A stretch of 64,000 bases of DNA from Corynebacterium sp. Marseille-P3884 (GTDB lineage Bacteria; Actinomycetota; Actinomycetes; Mycobacteriales; Mycobacteriaceae). The notes beneath the pieces were generated by a model. It was not told where the DNA came from and ran no database searches. It was given only the letters and a program-made list of their open reading frames with translations. Below are positions 18,377 through 27,865 of the stretch, one piece after another. The stretch lies in assembly GCF_017942225.1 (NCBI RefSeq), contig NZ_JAGKSD010000007.1:1-64000 (forward strand), read 5' to 3'. The position numbers were made by a program, and so were the translations under genes. How positions within the stretch are numbered: position 1 is the stretch's first letter; each line of letters opens with the position of its first letter.

Positions 18377-19933
18377 CTAGTCTCCCCGGTTGATCAGCGG
18401 TTCGAGGCGCTGGCGGATACGTTCGTGCCACCGTTCGGCAGCTTCCTCGAAGTTGGGACGCAGGCCGCGGTGGGTGAGGTGGACGCGGGTGCTGCCGTTT
18501 TCGTCTTCGTCGAAGTCGAAGATGAAATCCTCGCCGGTGGGCTCGCTATGGAGAACAACGCGCTGGGCTTCGTCGTCTTGGTCGACGGTGAACTCGCCGG
18601 CATCATCGTCCTGCCACCAGTCCTTGGGCTGGGACACGACGCTGAAAGCGTCCTTGCGGGAAGCGGAAACCGTGAAAGAGTCGGTGAAATCCTGGATGGA
18701 TTCGACGGTGGTGCCGTCGGAAAACTCGTAGTCCGGCATGGCGTTGTCGGGGTCGTAGACAGCGACGTCGAAGCCGTCCTCGCGGAATTGGCGAAGACCT
18801 TCCTTGATGATGCGGCGGCCGGCCAAGTTGAACGACGTCACGTGGGAGAAATCGAGGACGAGCTCGTCACCGACGAGGTCGCGCTCCACCAGCTCGTGGA
18901 GGATCTGCTCGGCGGCGGTGAAGTTGATCATGCCCTGGAGTTCCGCGACGTGGGTGTCGCCCTCGCGGCGCACCGACCGGATGCCCGGCGCGGAGTAGTA
19001 GTGCGAGCCCATCATGTGCAGGCCGAGGGACTTGGAGAGGCGGCGGAAGATCTCCACGCCGCGGACGGAATTGCCCTTCTCGTTCAGGCGCGGGGACAGG
19101 GACGCGGCGCCGAGTTGGCCGGGCAGAGTACCGATGAGGCCGCCAGCCACGCCGGATTTCGCGGGGATGCCGACGGTGGACATCCACTTGCCCGAGCCGT
19201 CGTACATGCCGGCCGACGCCATGACGGACTGAGTGAGGCGGCAGGCTTCGGAGCTGAGGACTTTCTCGCCGGTGACGGGCTGGACACCGCCGTTGGCGAG
19301 GGTCGCAGCCATGACAGCCAGGTCTTTCACGGTGACCATGATGGAGCACTGCCGGATGTAGCTGGTCACTGCGTCGTCGACGTCGTCTTCGATGATGCCG
19401 TAGACGCGGAGCATGTGCGCGAGCGCCATATTGCGGTCGGCGGTGTCGAGTTCGGCGGTGATGATCTCTTCGTCGAAACGCAAAGGGCGCCCCGCCAGCT
19501 TGGAAAAGACATCCAAGACCATGGCGGAGCGCTCTTCTACTAAGGCGTCGGTGCCGGCGACGAGTTGGTTCACGGCGATGGCCCCGGCGTTGATCATGGG
19601 GTTGGTGGGGCGCTTGGTGTCGTCGTCAAGCGAAAGCTCGTTGAAGGCCTCGCCGGACGGCTCCATGCCCACGACGCTGTGAACGTTGTCCACCCCTCCT
19701 TGGTCAAGCGCGATCGCGTACACGAACGGCTTGGAGATGGACTGGATGGAGAATTCGTACTCGTCATCCCCTACGGAATAGAGGTTGCCGCTGCGTGTGC
19801 ACAGCGCGAGCGCGAGCTTGTCGGGGTCTGCGGTGCGCAGCGTCTCGATGTAGTCGGCGTTCTCGCCGTCGGTGATGTCGCGGACTTCGTCGAGGATGGC
19901 GCCCAGGTATCCGGGGATGGGGGTTGTCGGCAT
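18377..19933 (-). CDS. glsA: Glutaminase A with C-terminal STAS domain
   Basis: The 518-residue protein has an N-terminal serine-dependent glutaminase domain (about 1-305) with the SISK nucleophile/base pair (Ser65, Lys68). It converts glutamine to glutamate and ammonia. A STAS-like domain follows (about 335-420, LVLDFSHVTSFNLAGRR), and then about 90 acidic residues of unknown fold. The glutaminase-STAS fusion is a known actinobacterial arrangement; the STAS part may regulate or localise the enzyme. It is a single gene downstream of the aquaporin on the same strand with a 33-base gap. Confidence 0.9.
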   Translation of the reverse strand: MPTTPIPGYLGAILDEVRDITDGENADYIETLRTADPDKLALALCTRSGNLYSVGDDEYEFSIQSISKPFVYAIALDQGGVDNVHSVVGMEPSGEAFNELSLDDDTKRPTNPMINAGAIAVNQLVAGTDALVEERSAMVLDVFSKLAGRPLRFDEEIITAELDTADRNMALAHMLRVYGIIEDDVDDAVTSYIRQCSIMVTVKDLAVMAATLANGGVQPVTGEKVLSSEACRLTQSVMASAGMYDGSGKWMSTVGIPAKSGVAGGLIGTLPGQLGAASLSPRLNEKGNSVRGVEIFRRLSKSLGLHMMGSHYYSAPGIRSVRREGDTHVAELQGMINFTAAEQILHELVERDLVGDELVLDFSHVTSFNLAGRRIIKEGLRQFREDGFDVAVYDPDNAMPDYEFSDGTTVESIQDFTDSFTVSASRKDAFSVVSQPKDWWQDDDAGEFTVDQDDEAQRVVLHSEPTGEDFIFDFDEDENGSTRVHLTHRGLRPNFEEAAERWHERIRQRLEPLINRGD

Positions 19934-19966
19934 GCGCGCCAGTGTAATGGCGCAAACGCCGCGAAG

Positions 19967-20614
19967 TTATGCCTTCAGGTCGTGCTCGTGGTCAGCGGGG
20001 CTGAGGACACGGAAGGACAGTGCGGCAAGTGCGGCACCGACGAACGGGGCGAGGACGTAGACCCACAGGTTGGAAAAGTCGAAGTTGCCGTTGACGGACA
20101 GGCCGAGAGCGACAGCCGGGTTGAAGCCGCCGCCGGAGATCGGGCCGACGGCGAAAGCGCCGGTCATGACGGTCGCGCCGATGGCGAGGCCGAAGTAGGA
20201 ATTGCCGTCGTTCGCCTTTGCGGTGGCGACGTTGAGGACGACGAAGACGAGGAAGAAGGTGAAGATCGCCTCGACGATGAAGGCTTCGCCGGTCTGAATC
20301 TGGGCTGCTTCCTCGGGCATGGGCAGAGCGGTGCGGCAGATCAGAGCGCCGACGACTGCGCCGAGGGCCTGGGCGACCCAGTAGATGAGCATTTCGGTGG
20401 CGGTCATTGCGCCGCGGATCCAGGCACCGAGAGACACAGCGGGGTTGACGTGGCCGCCGGAGATGTGGCCGGTGGCGTAGACGAGGATCATCAGGGCGAA
20501 GCCGATGGCGATCGGGGCGAAGTCGCCGGCCTGGGAGACAGCGGCAATGATGGAAAAGACAAACAGGAGGGTGGCCAGGAATTCAGCGCCTGCCTTGCGC
20601 GCGATATCGTTCAT
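19967..20614 (-). CDS. Aquaporin/MIP family channel
   Basis: The protein is about 215 residues, starting at the ATG at 20614. It has six membrane helices and the two half-helix NPA boxes, HVNPAVSLG and FNPAVALG. It forms a water or glycerol channel in the cytoplasmic membrane; the pore-lining residues cannot safely separate aquaporin from glyceroporin here. The upstream continuation of the frame crosses the tRNA-Leu gene and is not coding. It is followed closely by glsA. Confidence 0.85.
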   Translation of the reverse strand: MNDIARKAGAEFLATLLFVFSIIAAVSQAGDFAPIAIGFALMILVYATGHISGGHVNPAVSLGAWIRGAMTATEMLIYWVAQALGAVVGALICRTALPMPEEAAQIQTGEAFIVEAIFTFFLVFVVLNVATAKANDGNSYFGLAIGATVMTGAFAVGPISGGGFNPAVALGLSVNGNFDFSNLWVYVLAPFVGAALAALSFRVLSPADHEHDLKA

Positions 20615-20660
20615 TGAGTTTTCTTTCAGCAGGTTGACATAGGTATAGCGCAAGACCCGC

Positions 20661-20690
20661 CGATTAAAGCTTTTGCTTATCGACGGGCCT
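20661..20690 (-). terminator. Hairpin after tRNA-Leu containing the 11-mer
   Basis: CCCGCCGAT pairs with ATCGACGGG (one mismatch) around a loop. It lies just downstream of the tRNA-Leu 3' end on the minus strand. The right arm contains an intergenic copy of GCTTATCGACG (20675-20685). It may end the tRNA transcript before the aquaporin gene. Confidence 0.4.
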
Positions 20691-20698
20691 TGCGTTCG

Positions 20699-20782
20699 TG
20701 CCCGGGGGGGGACTTGAACCCCCACGTTCTTGCGAACACTGGCACCTGAAGCCAGCGCGTCTGCCAATTCCGCCACCCGGGC
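20699..20782 (-). tRNA. tRNA-Leu (anticodon CAG)
   Basis: The 84-base class II tRNA has seven-base-pair acceptor arms (GCCCGGG and CCCGGGC), a long variable arm (GTGTTCGCAAGAACG), the T-loop GTTCAAGTC, and anticodon loop TTCAGGT with CAG at positions 34-36. The terminal CCA is not encoded. Confidence 0.95.
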
Positions 20783-20943
20783 GGGCGACTAAGTAAACAT
20801 AGCACGCACCCTCCCAAATCCTCCAAATTCACTGGCAGACGCCAGTTTTCGGCTTTACAGCTATGTTGTGGGAACCAGGAACCCTATACTATCTGTCGAA
20901 ACATTACTGCTGGGAGTGCACGCATGAGAGGAGGTGTGGGCAG

Positions 20944-21753
20944 ATGGGGCTGATGGACCGGTTGGCTAAAGTCGACAGTTCGCTGCAGCGCGGGCTGGAT
21001 AACGGCTTCGCCGCTGTCTTCGGTGGACGCGTTGTTCCGGCGGAGCTGGAGGAGCTATTGAAGCAGGAGATGCACGACGGGCTGTTCAACAACGAGTACG
21101 ACGAGACGATCACGCCGAATGTGTTCGCGATCGGCGTGTCCAGCAAGGACTTGGAAAACTTGTCGCAGGACCCGGACCTGCCCACCAATCTCGCGGGGCA
21201 GCTCACCCGTTTCATCCGCAATCAGAACATCGGCTTGTACGGTCCCGTTGTCGTGCGCGTGGCGGAGGAATCCGGTCTGCGGACCGGGCAGCTGCGCGTG
21301 TCGTCGTACGTGGACGAGGAGCCGGATGTCGAGAGCGGGTTCGACGCGATTTTGTCCGACCGTTCCCCACACGCCCAGGAGGCACACGCCATGAACCAGC
21401 CCCCCGCGATGGCCGCACCTAACGGCCCCGCTGTGAGTCTGCTCCTGTTGGACGGGTCGTCGCGCACGTACCCGGTGCACGAAGGGTCCAATATTCTGGG
21501 CCGCTCCAATGACTGTGATTTCCGCCTGCCGGACACGGGAGTGTCCCGCCAGCACGCGGAGATCATCTGGGACGGCACGGCGGCGTTTCTGGTCGACCTG
21601 CAATCCACGAACGGCACGACGGTCAATGACCAGCCGGTGGACAACTGGGAACTCGCGGACGGGGACGTGATCACGGTGGGTCACTCGAATATCGAGGTGC
21701 GCATCGCGGGCACTCGCCCTTACCCTGGCCCCGACGGCGCGGGTGCGCAGTAA
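20944..21753 (+). CDS. fhaA: FhaA-type protein: DUF3662 plus FHA domain
   Basis: The protein is about 269 residues, starting at the ATG at 20944 after a strong GAGGAGGT site. An N-terminal DUF3662 domain (about 1-125) and a linker precede a C-terminal forkhead-associated domain (about 165-255) with GRSNDCDF, SRQHAEI and STNGT, which bind phosphothreonine. In actinobacteria FhaA binds phosphorylated partners of PknA/PknB, notably the MviN-type lipid II flippase, linking kinase signalling to peptidoglycan synthesis. It is the first gene of the fhaA-fhaB-pstP-rodA-pbpA-pknA-pknB operon. A -10-like TATACT is near 20885, but no convincing -35 was found. Confidence 0.93.
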   Translation: MGLMDRLAKVDSSLQRGLDNGFAAVFGGRVVPAELEELLKQEMHDGLFNNEYDETITPNVFAIGVSSKDLENLSQDPDLPTNLAGQLTRFIRNQNIGLYGPVVVRVAEESGLRTGQLRVSSYVDEEPDVESGFDAILSDRSPHAQEAHAMNQPPAMAAPNGPAVSLLLLDGSSRTYPVHEGSNILGRSNDCDFRLPDTGVSRQHAEIIWDGTAAFLVDLQSTNGTTVNDQPVDNWELADGDVITVGHSNIEVRIAGTRPYPGPDGAGAQ

Positions 21754-21769
21754 GGTGGCTATCTGACCC

Positions 21770-22228
21770 ATGGATTCTGCATTGATGCTCGGGGCCCGCT
21801 TCGGCCTCCTTATTCTTCTGTGGCTGTTCATCTTCGTGGTTCTGGCTGTGCAGCGCCGCGACATCAGATCAGCCGAGGTGGCGCAGCGTCGGACTGCGAG
21901 TGTGGCGCCGGCGCCTGCGTCGACGCGCCGCGAAAAGGCTCAGGAGGTCGTCGTGGTGGAAGGCCCGCTGCGCGGCTCCCACATGAATATCTCGACGGTG
22001 GAAGACCTGTCGCTGGGCCGCGCCGACGACAACGACTTCGTCCTGGGAGACGATTTCGCTTCTTCGCGCCACGCCCGCTTGTTCCGGCGTGGATCGGACT
22101 GGTTCGTGGAAGACTTGGATTCTCGTAACGGCACGTTTGTCGGCGGGATCCGCATCGACCAACCTGAGCGCGTCCAGGTGGGTACCGACATCAAAATGGG
22201 GCGCACGATTGTGAGGTTGATGCCATGA
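21770..22228 (+). CDS. fhaB: FhaB (FipA) FHA-domain protein
   Basis: The 152-residue protein has one N-terminal membrane segment (about residues 8-26) and a cytoplasmic FHA domain (about 65-150) with GRADDNDF, SSRHARL and SRNGTFVGG. In mycobacteria the orthologue (FipA) bridges FtsZ and FtsQ and is a Pkn substrate. Its stop overlaps the start of pstP by four bases (ATGA), so the two are translationally coupled. Confidence 0.92.
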   Translation: MDSALMLGARFGLLILLWLFIFVVLAVQRRDIRSAEVAQRRTASVAPAPASTRREKAQEVVVVEGPLRGSHMNISTVEDLSLGRADDNDFVLGDDFASSRHARLFRRGSDWFVEDLDSRNGTFVGGIRIDQPERVQVGTDIKMGRTIVRLMP

Positions 22229-23562
22229 CGAACCTGAAGCTCAACTTCCACACCGCCTCCGACCGTGGGCTGGTACGCGACAATAACGAGGACTCGGCGT
22301 ACGCCGGTCCTCACCTGCTGTTGCTCGCTGACGGCATGGGCGGCCACGCCGCTGGTGAAGTCGCCTCGCAACTCATGGTCGAGCATATGCAACACCTCGA
22401 CCGCGACCCGGAAGACGCCGACACATTGGCGCTGCTCGGCGCGGCTGCCGACGACGCAAACGCCGCGATCTCCGCCTCCATCGAGGAGAACCCGGAGCAA
22501 AACGGCATGGGCACCACGCTCACCGCGCTGATGTTCGACGGCGAGAACATGGGGCTCATTCACGTCGGCGACTCCCGCGGCTACCGCCTGCGCGACGGCG
22601 AGCTCAGCCAGATCACCGAAGACGACACTTTCGTCCAGTCCCTGGTCAACGAAGGAAAGCTGAAGCCGGAGGACGTGTCCTCCCACCCGCAGAAATCCCT
22701 CATTCTCAAGGCGTACACGGGCCGCCCGGTCGAGCCGCATCTGGAATTGCTGCCGGTCAAGGCGGGCGACCGTTTCATGCTGTGCTCCGACGGACTGTCC
22801 GACCCCGTCACCCACTCCACGATGGAGTCCATGCTGGCTGAGGACACCCCGGAAGAAGCAGTCACACGACTCATCGAACTGGCGCTGCGTTCCGGCGGCC
22901 CGGACAATGTCACGGTGGTCGTGGCCGATGTCGTCGACACGGACGACGCAGACAGCCCTGAGTTGCCCACCGCCCCCGTCATGGCGGGTGCCCTGCTCAC
23001 TGGCGAAGAGTCGACGCACCCGGACACCGCCGCGGGTCGCGCCGCGAAGCTGATGGGGGCGCAAAGGGGGGACAAGGGGGCGTCGATAAGCAAAAAAGAG
23101 GAACCCGCATCCGACGATGAGGAGGATCACCGAGGCCGCGCTCGCTCTGTGTGGCCGTGGGTGATCGGCGTTCTCGCGGTCGCGCTCGTTGGGCTCGGCG
23201 GCCTGTGGTGGTTCGATTCCGCGCGCAGCGACACGTATTTCGTGGCTGTCAACGACCGCGATGAATTCGTCATCGAGCAAGGCATGAATACCGCTGTTTT
23301 CGGCCGTGACATGCACGAACCCGTCCAGCAGGTGTGCATCAACGACGATAATCAGATCCGTCTCGTCGACACCAACGACGTGCCGGACGACTGCAAAGCC
23401 TTCGCGCTGTCCGACCTGCCTGAATCCACGCGGAGCCGCGTGGACAATCTCGGCAGCGGGTCGTACGCGGATATCACGGACCAGCTCAATTCGCTTGCCG
23501 ACGAAGCCCTGCCCACCTGCGTCGACGCCCCCGATGGCGGCACCTGCCGGGAGGTGAAGTAA
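22225..23562 (+). CDS. pstP: PP2C Ser/Thr phosphatase PstP
   Basis: The 445-residue protein has an N-terminal PP2C domain (about 1-240). Metal-site motifs are visible: RDNNEDSA, LLADGMGGHAAGE, GDSRGYR, CSDGLSD and GGPDNVTVVV. A charged linker, one membrane helix (about 307-328) and an extracytoplasmic C-terminal domain of about 115 residues follow. It dephosphorylates PknA, PknB and their substrates. The linker contains an 11-mer copy (23081) encoding Ala-Ser-Ile-Ser-Lys with an ATA codon. Its stop overlaps the rodA start (TAATG). Confidence 0.95.
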   Translation: MTNLKLNFHTASDRGLVRDNNEDSAYAGPHLLLLADGMGGHAAGEVASQLMVEHMQHLDRDPEDADTLALLGAAADDANAAISASIEENPEQNGMGTTLTALMFDGENMGLIHVGDSRGYRLRDGELSQITEDDTFVQSLVNEGKLKPEDVSSHPQKSLILKAYTGRPVEPHLELLPVKAGDRFMLCSDGLSDPVTHSTMESMLAEDTPEEAVTRLIELALRSGGPDNVTVVVADVVDTDDADSPELPTAPVMAGALLTGEESTHPDTAAGRAAKLMGAQRGDKGASISKKEEPASDDEEDHRGRARSVWPWVIGVLAVALVGLGGLWWFDSARSDTYFVAVNDRDEFVIEQGMNTAVFGRDMHEPVQQVCINDDNQIRLVDTNDVPDDCKAFALSDLPESTRSRVDNLGSGSYADITDQLNSLADEALPTCVDAPDGGTCREVK

Positions 23563-24893
23563 TGCGCCAGCTATTCTCCCGCGGCCGCGAACTCTTCCTC
23601 TTGGTGCTCTCTGCCGCCCTCTTGCTACTCATGCTCGTCGGGCTGGAACTGTCGCAGGGCAACGCTTTGACCGTCGACATGCTGTGGCTCGTCGGCGGCT
23701 TCATCGGCGTTTATGCGATCGCGCACGTGGCCATGTGCTACGCCGCGCCGCACGCCGACCAAGTCCTGTTGCCGCTGGCCGCGACCCTGAATGCGCTCGG
23801 GTTGGTGATTATCTACCGCCTCGATCTCGCGACGGATTTCGGGCTGGCCCCGCGCCAGATGATGTGGTCGCTGGTGGGCATCTTATTCCTCGTGGCCACG
23901 CTGCTTATCGTGCGCGACCACCGGCAGCTCACCCGCTACTCCTACCTGCTCGGACTCCTCGGGCTGGTGCTTCTCGCCCTGCCGCTCGTGTGGCCGCAGC
24001 CGCCGGACGCTGAGGCCCGCATCTGGATCTGGCTCGGGCCGTTTTCCATCCAGCCCGGCGAATTCTCCAAGATCCTCCTGCTGCTCTTCTTCGCGCAGCT
24101 GTTGGCGCAGAAGCGTTCCCTATTCACCGTTGCCGGTTACCGCTTCCTCGGCTTGACGTTCCCCCGCCTGCGCGACCTCGCGCCGATCCTGATGGTGTGG
24201 GCCATCGCCATCGTCATCATGGGCGTGTCCAACGACTTCGGCCCGGCGCTGCTGCTGTTCGCCACCGTCCTCGGCATGGTCTACTTCGCCACCGGGCGCG
24301 TCAGCTGGCTCGTCATCGGCCTCGGACTCGTCGCTGTCGGTGGCTTCGCCGTGTACAACGTCTCCTCGAAGATCCAGGACCGCGTCGCGAACTTCCTCGA
24401 CCCGCTGGCCAACTACGACACCACCGGCTACCAGCCCTCCCAGGCCCTGTTCGGCCTGAGCTGGGGCGGCGTGACCGGCACCGGCCTGGGCTTCGGCCAC
24501 CCGGAGATGGTGCCCGTCGCCCACGCCGACTACATTCTCGCCGCCATCGGCGAGGAGCTCGGTCTCGTCGGGTTGACGGCGGTGCTCATCATCTTCGCCA
24601 TCATCATCAGCCGCGGCTTCCGCACCGCACTCGCTGTGCGCGACACCTACGGCAAACTCGTCGCCTCGGGGCTGTCACTGACACTCGCCGTGCAGATCTT
24701 CGTGGTTGCCGGCGGCGTCTCCGCGATGCTGCCGATGACGGGTCTGACCACGCCGTTCATGTCCGCCGGCGGTTCCGCCATCATGGCGAACTACATCCTG
24801 CTCGGCTTGCTGCTGCGCATCTCCAACAACGCCAACCGGCCAGTGGAAGACACCGAAAACGCTGGCCAACCTGAACTTGTGGGGGTGCGCTAG
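23562..24893 (+). CDS. rodA: RodA, SEDS-family peptidoglycan glycosyltransferase
   Basis: The 443-residue protein has about ten to twelve membrane helices and the SEDS signature near the C-terminus (VGLTAVLIIFAIIISRG, then GLTTPFMSAGGSA). SEDS proteins polymerise lipid II glycan strands and pair with a class B penicillin-binding protein, here the adjacent pbpA. In corynebacteria this pair serves polar elongation. Its stop abuts the pbpA ATG. Confidence 0.94.
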   Translation: MRQLFSRGRELFLLVLSAALLLLMLVGLELSQGNALTVDMLWLVGGFIGVYAIAHVAMCYAAPHADQVLLPLAATLNALGLVIIYRLDLATDFGLAPRQMMWSLVGILFLVATLLIVRDHRQLTRYSYLLGLLGLVLLALPLVWPQPPDAEARIWIWLGPFSIQPGEFSKILLLLFFAQLLAQKRSLFTVAGYRFLGLTFPRLRDLAPILMVWAIAIVIMGVSNDFGPALLLFATVLGMVYFATGRVSWLVIGLGLVAVGGFAVYNVSSKIQDRVANFLDPLANYDTTGYQPSQALFGLSWGGVTGTGLGFGHPEMVPVAHADYILAAIGEELGLVGLTAVLIIFAIIISRGFRTALAVRDTYGKLVASGLSLTLAVQIFVVAGGVSAMLPMTGLTTPFMSAGGSAIMANYILLGLLLRISNNANRPVEDTENAGQPELVGVR

Positions 24894-26357
24894 ATGAATA
24901 CGTCGATACGCTGGGGCGCTTTCGGCTCCATCCTTCTCACTGTCCTGCTGCTCGCGAATCTCACCTGGGTGCAGGGCTTCCACGAGGAGGAATACGCGCG
25001 CAACCCGCTCAACTCCCGCAACTTCATCGAAGCCAAGAAGGTCGAGCGCGGCCAGATCAACGCCGGCGGCCAGATCCTCGCCGAGTCCACGCCGGCCGGC
25101 GACGGTTTCTTCTCGCGGAGCTACCCGAATATGCCGTATTCCTTCGCGCCGGTCGTCGGCTACCTGTCGGACCGCTACGGCGCCGCTGGCATCGAATCCG
25201 GCTTCAACGCCGATCTCAACGGCGAATCCAGCGCGAAGGGCAACCGTTTCTTGCGCACCAGCCAGGACGGCCGCGTCGGTGATTCCGTCGAGCTGACCTT
25301 GGACCCGAAGACCCAGGCTGCGGCCTACGACCAGCTGGAGAAAAACGGATACAAGGGCGCGGTGGTGGCGCTGCGTCCGTCGACAGGCGAAGTCCTTGCG
25401 ATGGCCTCCAACCCGTCGTACGACCCGAACTCCGTCGTCAACGAGGAGACCGCCGAAAAAACATGGGAGCAGCTTAACGACGCCCCCGACCAGCCCCTCC
25501 TCAACCACGCCACCCAGGACCAACTGCCGCCCGGCTCGATCTTCAAAATCATCACCACCGCCGCCGGCCTGAAAAACGGCTACACCCCTGACTCCAGGCT
25601 CACCGGCGAAGCCGCCATCACCCTGCCCGGCACCGAAGTGCAGCTGACCAACTACGGCGGCCGCCCCTGTGGCGGGTCCACGACCACGCTGGCCAACGCC
25701 TTCGCGCTGTCGTGCAATACCGCCTTCGTGCAGATGGCCACCGAACTCGGCGACGGTCCGCTCCGCGAGGCCTCCACCGCCTTCGGCATCGGCGAAAACT
25801 ACGACCTCGGCCTGCCCAATGCCGCTGGCTCCCTCGGCGACCTCGAGGACCTCGCTGCCGTGGGCATGTCCTCCATCGGCCAGCGCGATGTCACCATGAC
25901 CGCCCTGCAGGCCGCCGTCATGGCTGCCACCGTCGCCAACGAAGGCCGCCGCATGGAGCCGCACGTGGTCTCCCGCGTGGTCAACCCCGAGATGAAGACC
26001 GTCCGAGAGATCCGCCCCCGCCAGGCCGCGGAAGCGCTGAGCAAGGAAGAAGCCGAGACCATCACCGAGCTGATGTTCAAGTCGGAGCGCAACACCTACG
26101 GCTACAACGGCAACAGCTTGGCCTCCAAGACCGGCACCGCCGAGCACGGCGAGAACCTTCCCCCGCACGCCTGGTACGTCGCGTTCGACCCCGATAAGGA
26201 CGTCGCCGTCGCCGTCGTCGTCAAAGACGGCGGCGGGCACGGCGAAGGCGCCACCGGCGGGCAGGTCTCGGCCCCCATCGGCCGCACCATCCTCACCACA
26301 GCCCCAGCCCCGAAAGACGACAAGCAGGACGAGAAAACCGCAGGAGGCGCTGAGTAA
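24894..26357 (+). CDS. pbpA: Penicillin-binding protein PbpA, class B transpeptidase
   Basis: The 487-residue protein has an N-terminal membrane anchor, a pedestal region (about 40-155) and a transpeptidase domain. The active-site motifs are SIFK (in PPGSIFKI), SCN (in ALSCNTAF) and KTG (in SKTGTAEHG). It cross-links peptidoglycan as the partner of RodA. The stop overlaps the pknA start by one base. Confidence 0.95.
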   Translation: MNTSIRWGAFGSILLTVLLLANLTWVQGFHEEEYARNPLNSRNFIEAKKVERGQINAGGQILAESTPAGDGFFSRSYPNMPYSFAPVVGYLSDRYGAAGIESGFNADLNGESSAKGNRFLRTSQDGRVGDSVELTLDPKTQAAAYDQLEKNGYKGAVVALRPSTGEVLAMASNPSYDPNSVVNEETAEKTWEQLNDAPDQPLLNHATQDQLPPGSIFKIITTAAGLKNGYTPDSRLTGEAAITLPGTEVQLTNYGGRPCGGSTTTLANAFALSCNTAFVQMATELGDGPLREASTAFGIGENYDLGLPNAAGSLGDLEDLAAVGMSSIGQRDVTMTALQAAVMAATVANEGRRMEPHVVSRVVNPEMKTVREIRPRQAAEALSKEEAETITELMFKSERNTYGYNGNSLASKTGTAEHGENLPPHAWYVAFDPDKDVAVAVVVKDGGGHGEGATGGQVSAPIGRTILTTAPAPKDDKQDEKTAGGAE

Positions 26358-27844
26358 TGCACACCGACAACCGCGCTGAACTCCAGGAGCTCATCGGCCC
26401 CGACTACGAACTCCAGTGGATCATCGGCCACGGTGGCATGTCCACCGTCTGGCTCGCCGACGACACCGCCAACGACCGCGAAGTCGCCGTCAAGGTGCTC
26501 CGCCCCGAATTCGCCGGCACCGAAGAGTTCCTCACCCGCTTCCGCAATGAAGCCAACGCCGCGAAGGGCATCCACTCCTCCAATGTCGTAGCCACCTACG
26601 ACTACCGCGAGGTCTCCTCCCGCGAAGGCTTCAACGTCTGCTTCATCGTCATGGAATACATCCGCGGCGAATCCCTGGCAGACCTCATCGCCCGCGAAGG
26701 CAAGCTCGACGAGGCAATGGCCCTCGACGTTCTCGAGCAGGCCGCCCACGGCCTCGCCGTGATCCACCAGCTGGGTCTGGTGCACCGCGACATCAAGCCC
26801 GGCAACCTCATGATCACCCAGAACGGCAAGGTGAAGATCACCGACTTCGGCATCGCCAAGGCTGCCGCCGCCGTCCCGCTGACCCGCACCGGCATGGTCG
26901 TGGGCACCGCGCAGTACGTCTCCCCGGAGCAGGCACAGGGACTCGAGGTCTCCCCCGCTTCCGACGTGTACTCCCTGGCTGTCGTCGGCTACGAGCTGCT
27001 CACCGGCCAGCGCCCTTTCACCGGCGATTCCTCCGTGTCCGTCGCGCTTGCGCACGTCTCCAGCGAAGTGCCGCCGATGTCCACCACGATCTCCGCCCCG
27101 ACGCGCGAGCTCATCGGCATCGCCCTGCGCAAGGATCCGAACACCCGCTTTAACAACGGCGCAGAATTCCAGCACGCCATTGCCGACGCCCGCGACGGCA
27201 AGCGCCCGGTCACCACCACGACCAAGCGCGCCGTGCCCGTCGAGCCGCCCCCGCAGGAATCCACCGCGCAGCTCGCCGCCGTCACCGAGGCGACCACCCT
27301 GCACCCGGAAACCCCGCTGCAGGAGTCTCCTATCGCGGCGGCGCGCCCGGCGCGGCGCCCCCAGCAGACAGCGCCCGCGCCCAAGAAAGAAAAGTCCGGC
27401 AACGGCGCCTTCGGCACCGGTCTCCTCGTCGCCCTCCTAGTCTTGCTTCTCGTCGGCGCGGCGGTGTGGGCTTATACCTCCGGTTTCTTCAAGGAGCTGA
27501 CCGGCGGCAGCGAAGAGCCCACCACCCCGGTGACCAGCACCACGGCGCCCGAAACTGAGTCTTCCGCCCCGACAGAGACGGTGACCGAGACCCGCACCGC
27601 GGAAGAAACGACGACGTCTCGCGAGCGCCCGACGAAATCGTCGCCGTCGACCCTGTACAATTCGCCGGAAACCGAACGGCCGAGCGAGGAACCGACGGAA
27701 CCGAACGACCGGCCGTCCCGCCAGCCCTCCCAGCCGTCCCGCCCGACGCAGCAGCCACCGGAACCGCCCGCCACGCAGCCGGAGCCGCCGGCTGACGGCG
27801 ACCCAATTCCCAGCCTGGAGATCCCGGGACTGCCTAATCCGTAA
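26357..27844 (+). CDS. pknA: Ser/Thr protein kinase PknA
   Basis: The 495-residue protein has a cytoplasmic Hanks-type kinase domain (about 15-275). It shows a glycine-rich loop (GHGGMSTVW), the catalytic Lys in VAVKVL, HRDIKPGN and the DFG loop. A Pro/Ala-rich juxtamembrane linker and one helix (about 353-376) follow, then a Thr/Pro/Glu-rich extracytoplasmic tail of about 115 residues without PASTA domains. It controls polar growth and division through phosphorylation of FHA proteins and wall enzymes. It is followed by pknB after 21 bases. Confidence 0.95.
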   Translation: MHTDNRAELQELIGPDYELQWIIGHGGMSTVWLADDTANDREVAVKVLRPEFAGTEEFLTRFRNEANAAKGIHSSNVVATYDYREVSSREGFNVCFIVMEYIRGESLADLIAREGKLDEAMALDVLEQAAHGLAVIHQLGLVHRDIKPGNLMITQNGKVKITDFGIAKAAAAVPLTRTGMVVGTAQYVSPEQAQGLEVSPASDVYSLAVVGYELLTGQRPFTGDSSVSVALAHVSSEVPPMSTTISAPTRELIGIALRKDPNTRFNNGAEFQHAIADARDGKRPVTTTTKRAVPVEPPPQESTAQLAAVTEATTLHPETPLQESPIAAARPARRPQQTAPAPKKEKSGNGAFGTGLLVALLVLLLVGAAVWAYTSGFFKELTGGSEEPTTPVTSTTAPETESSAPTETVTETRTAEETTTSRERPTKSSPSTLYNSPETERPSEEPTEPNDRPSRQPSQPSRPTQQPPEPPATQPEPPADGDPIPSLEIPGLPNP

Positions 27845-27865
27845 ACCACAAAGGACAATCGACAC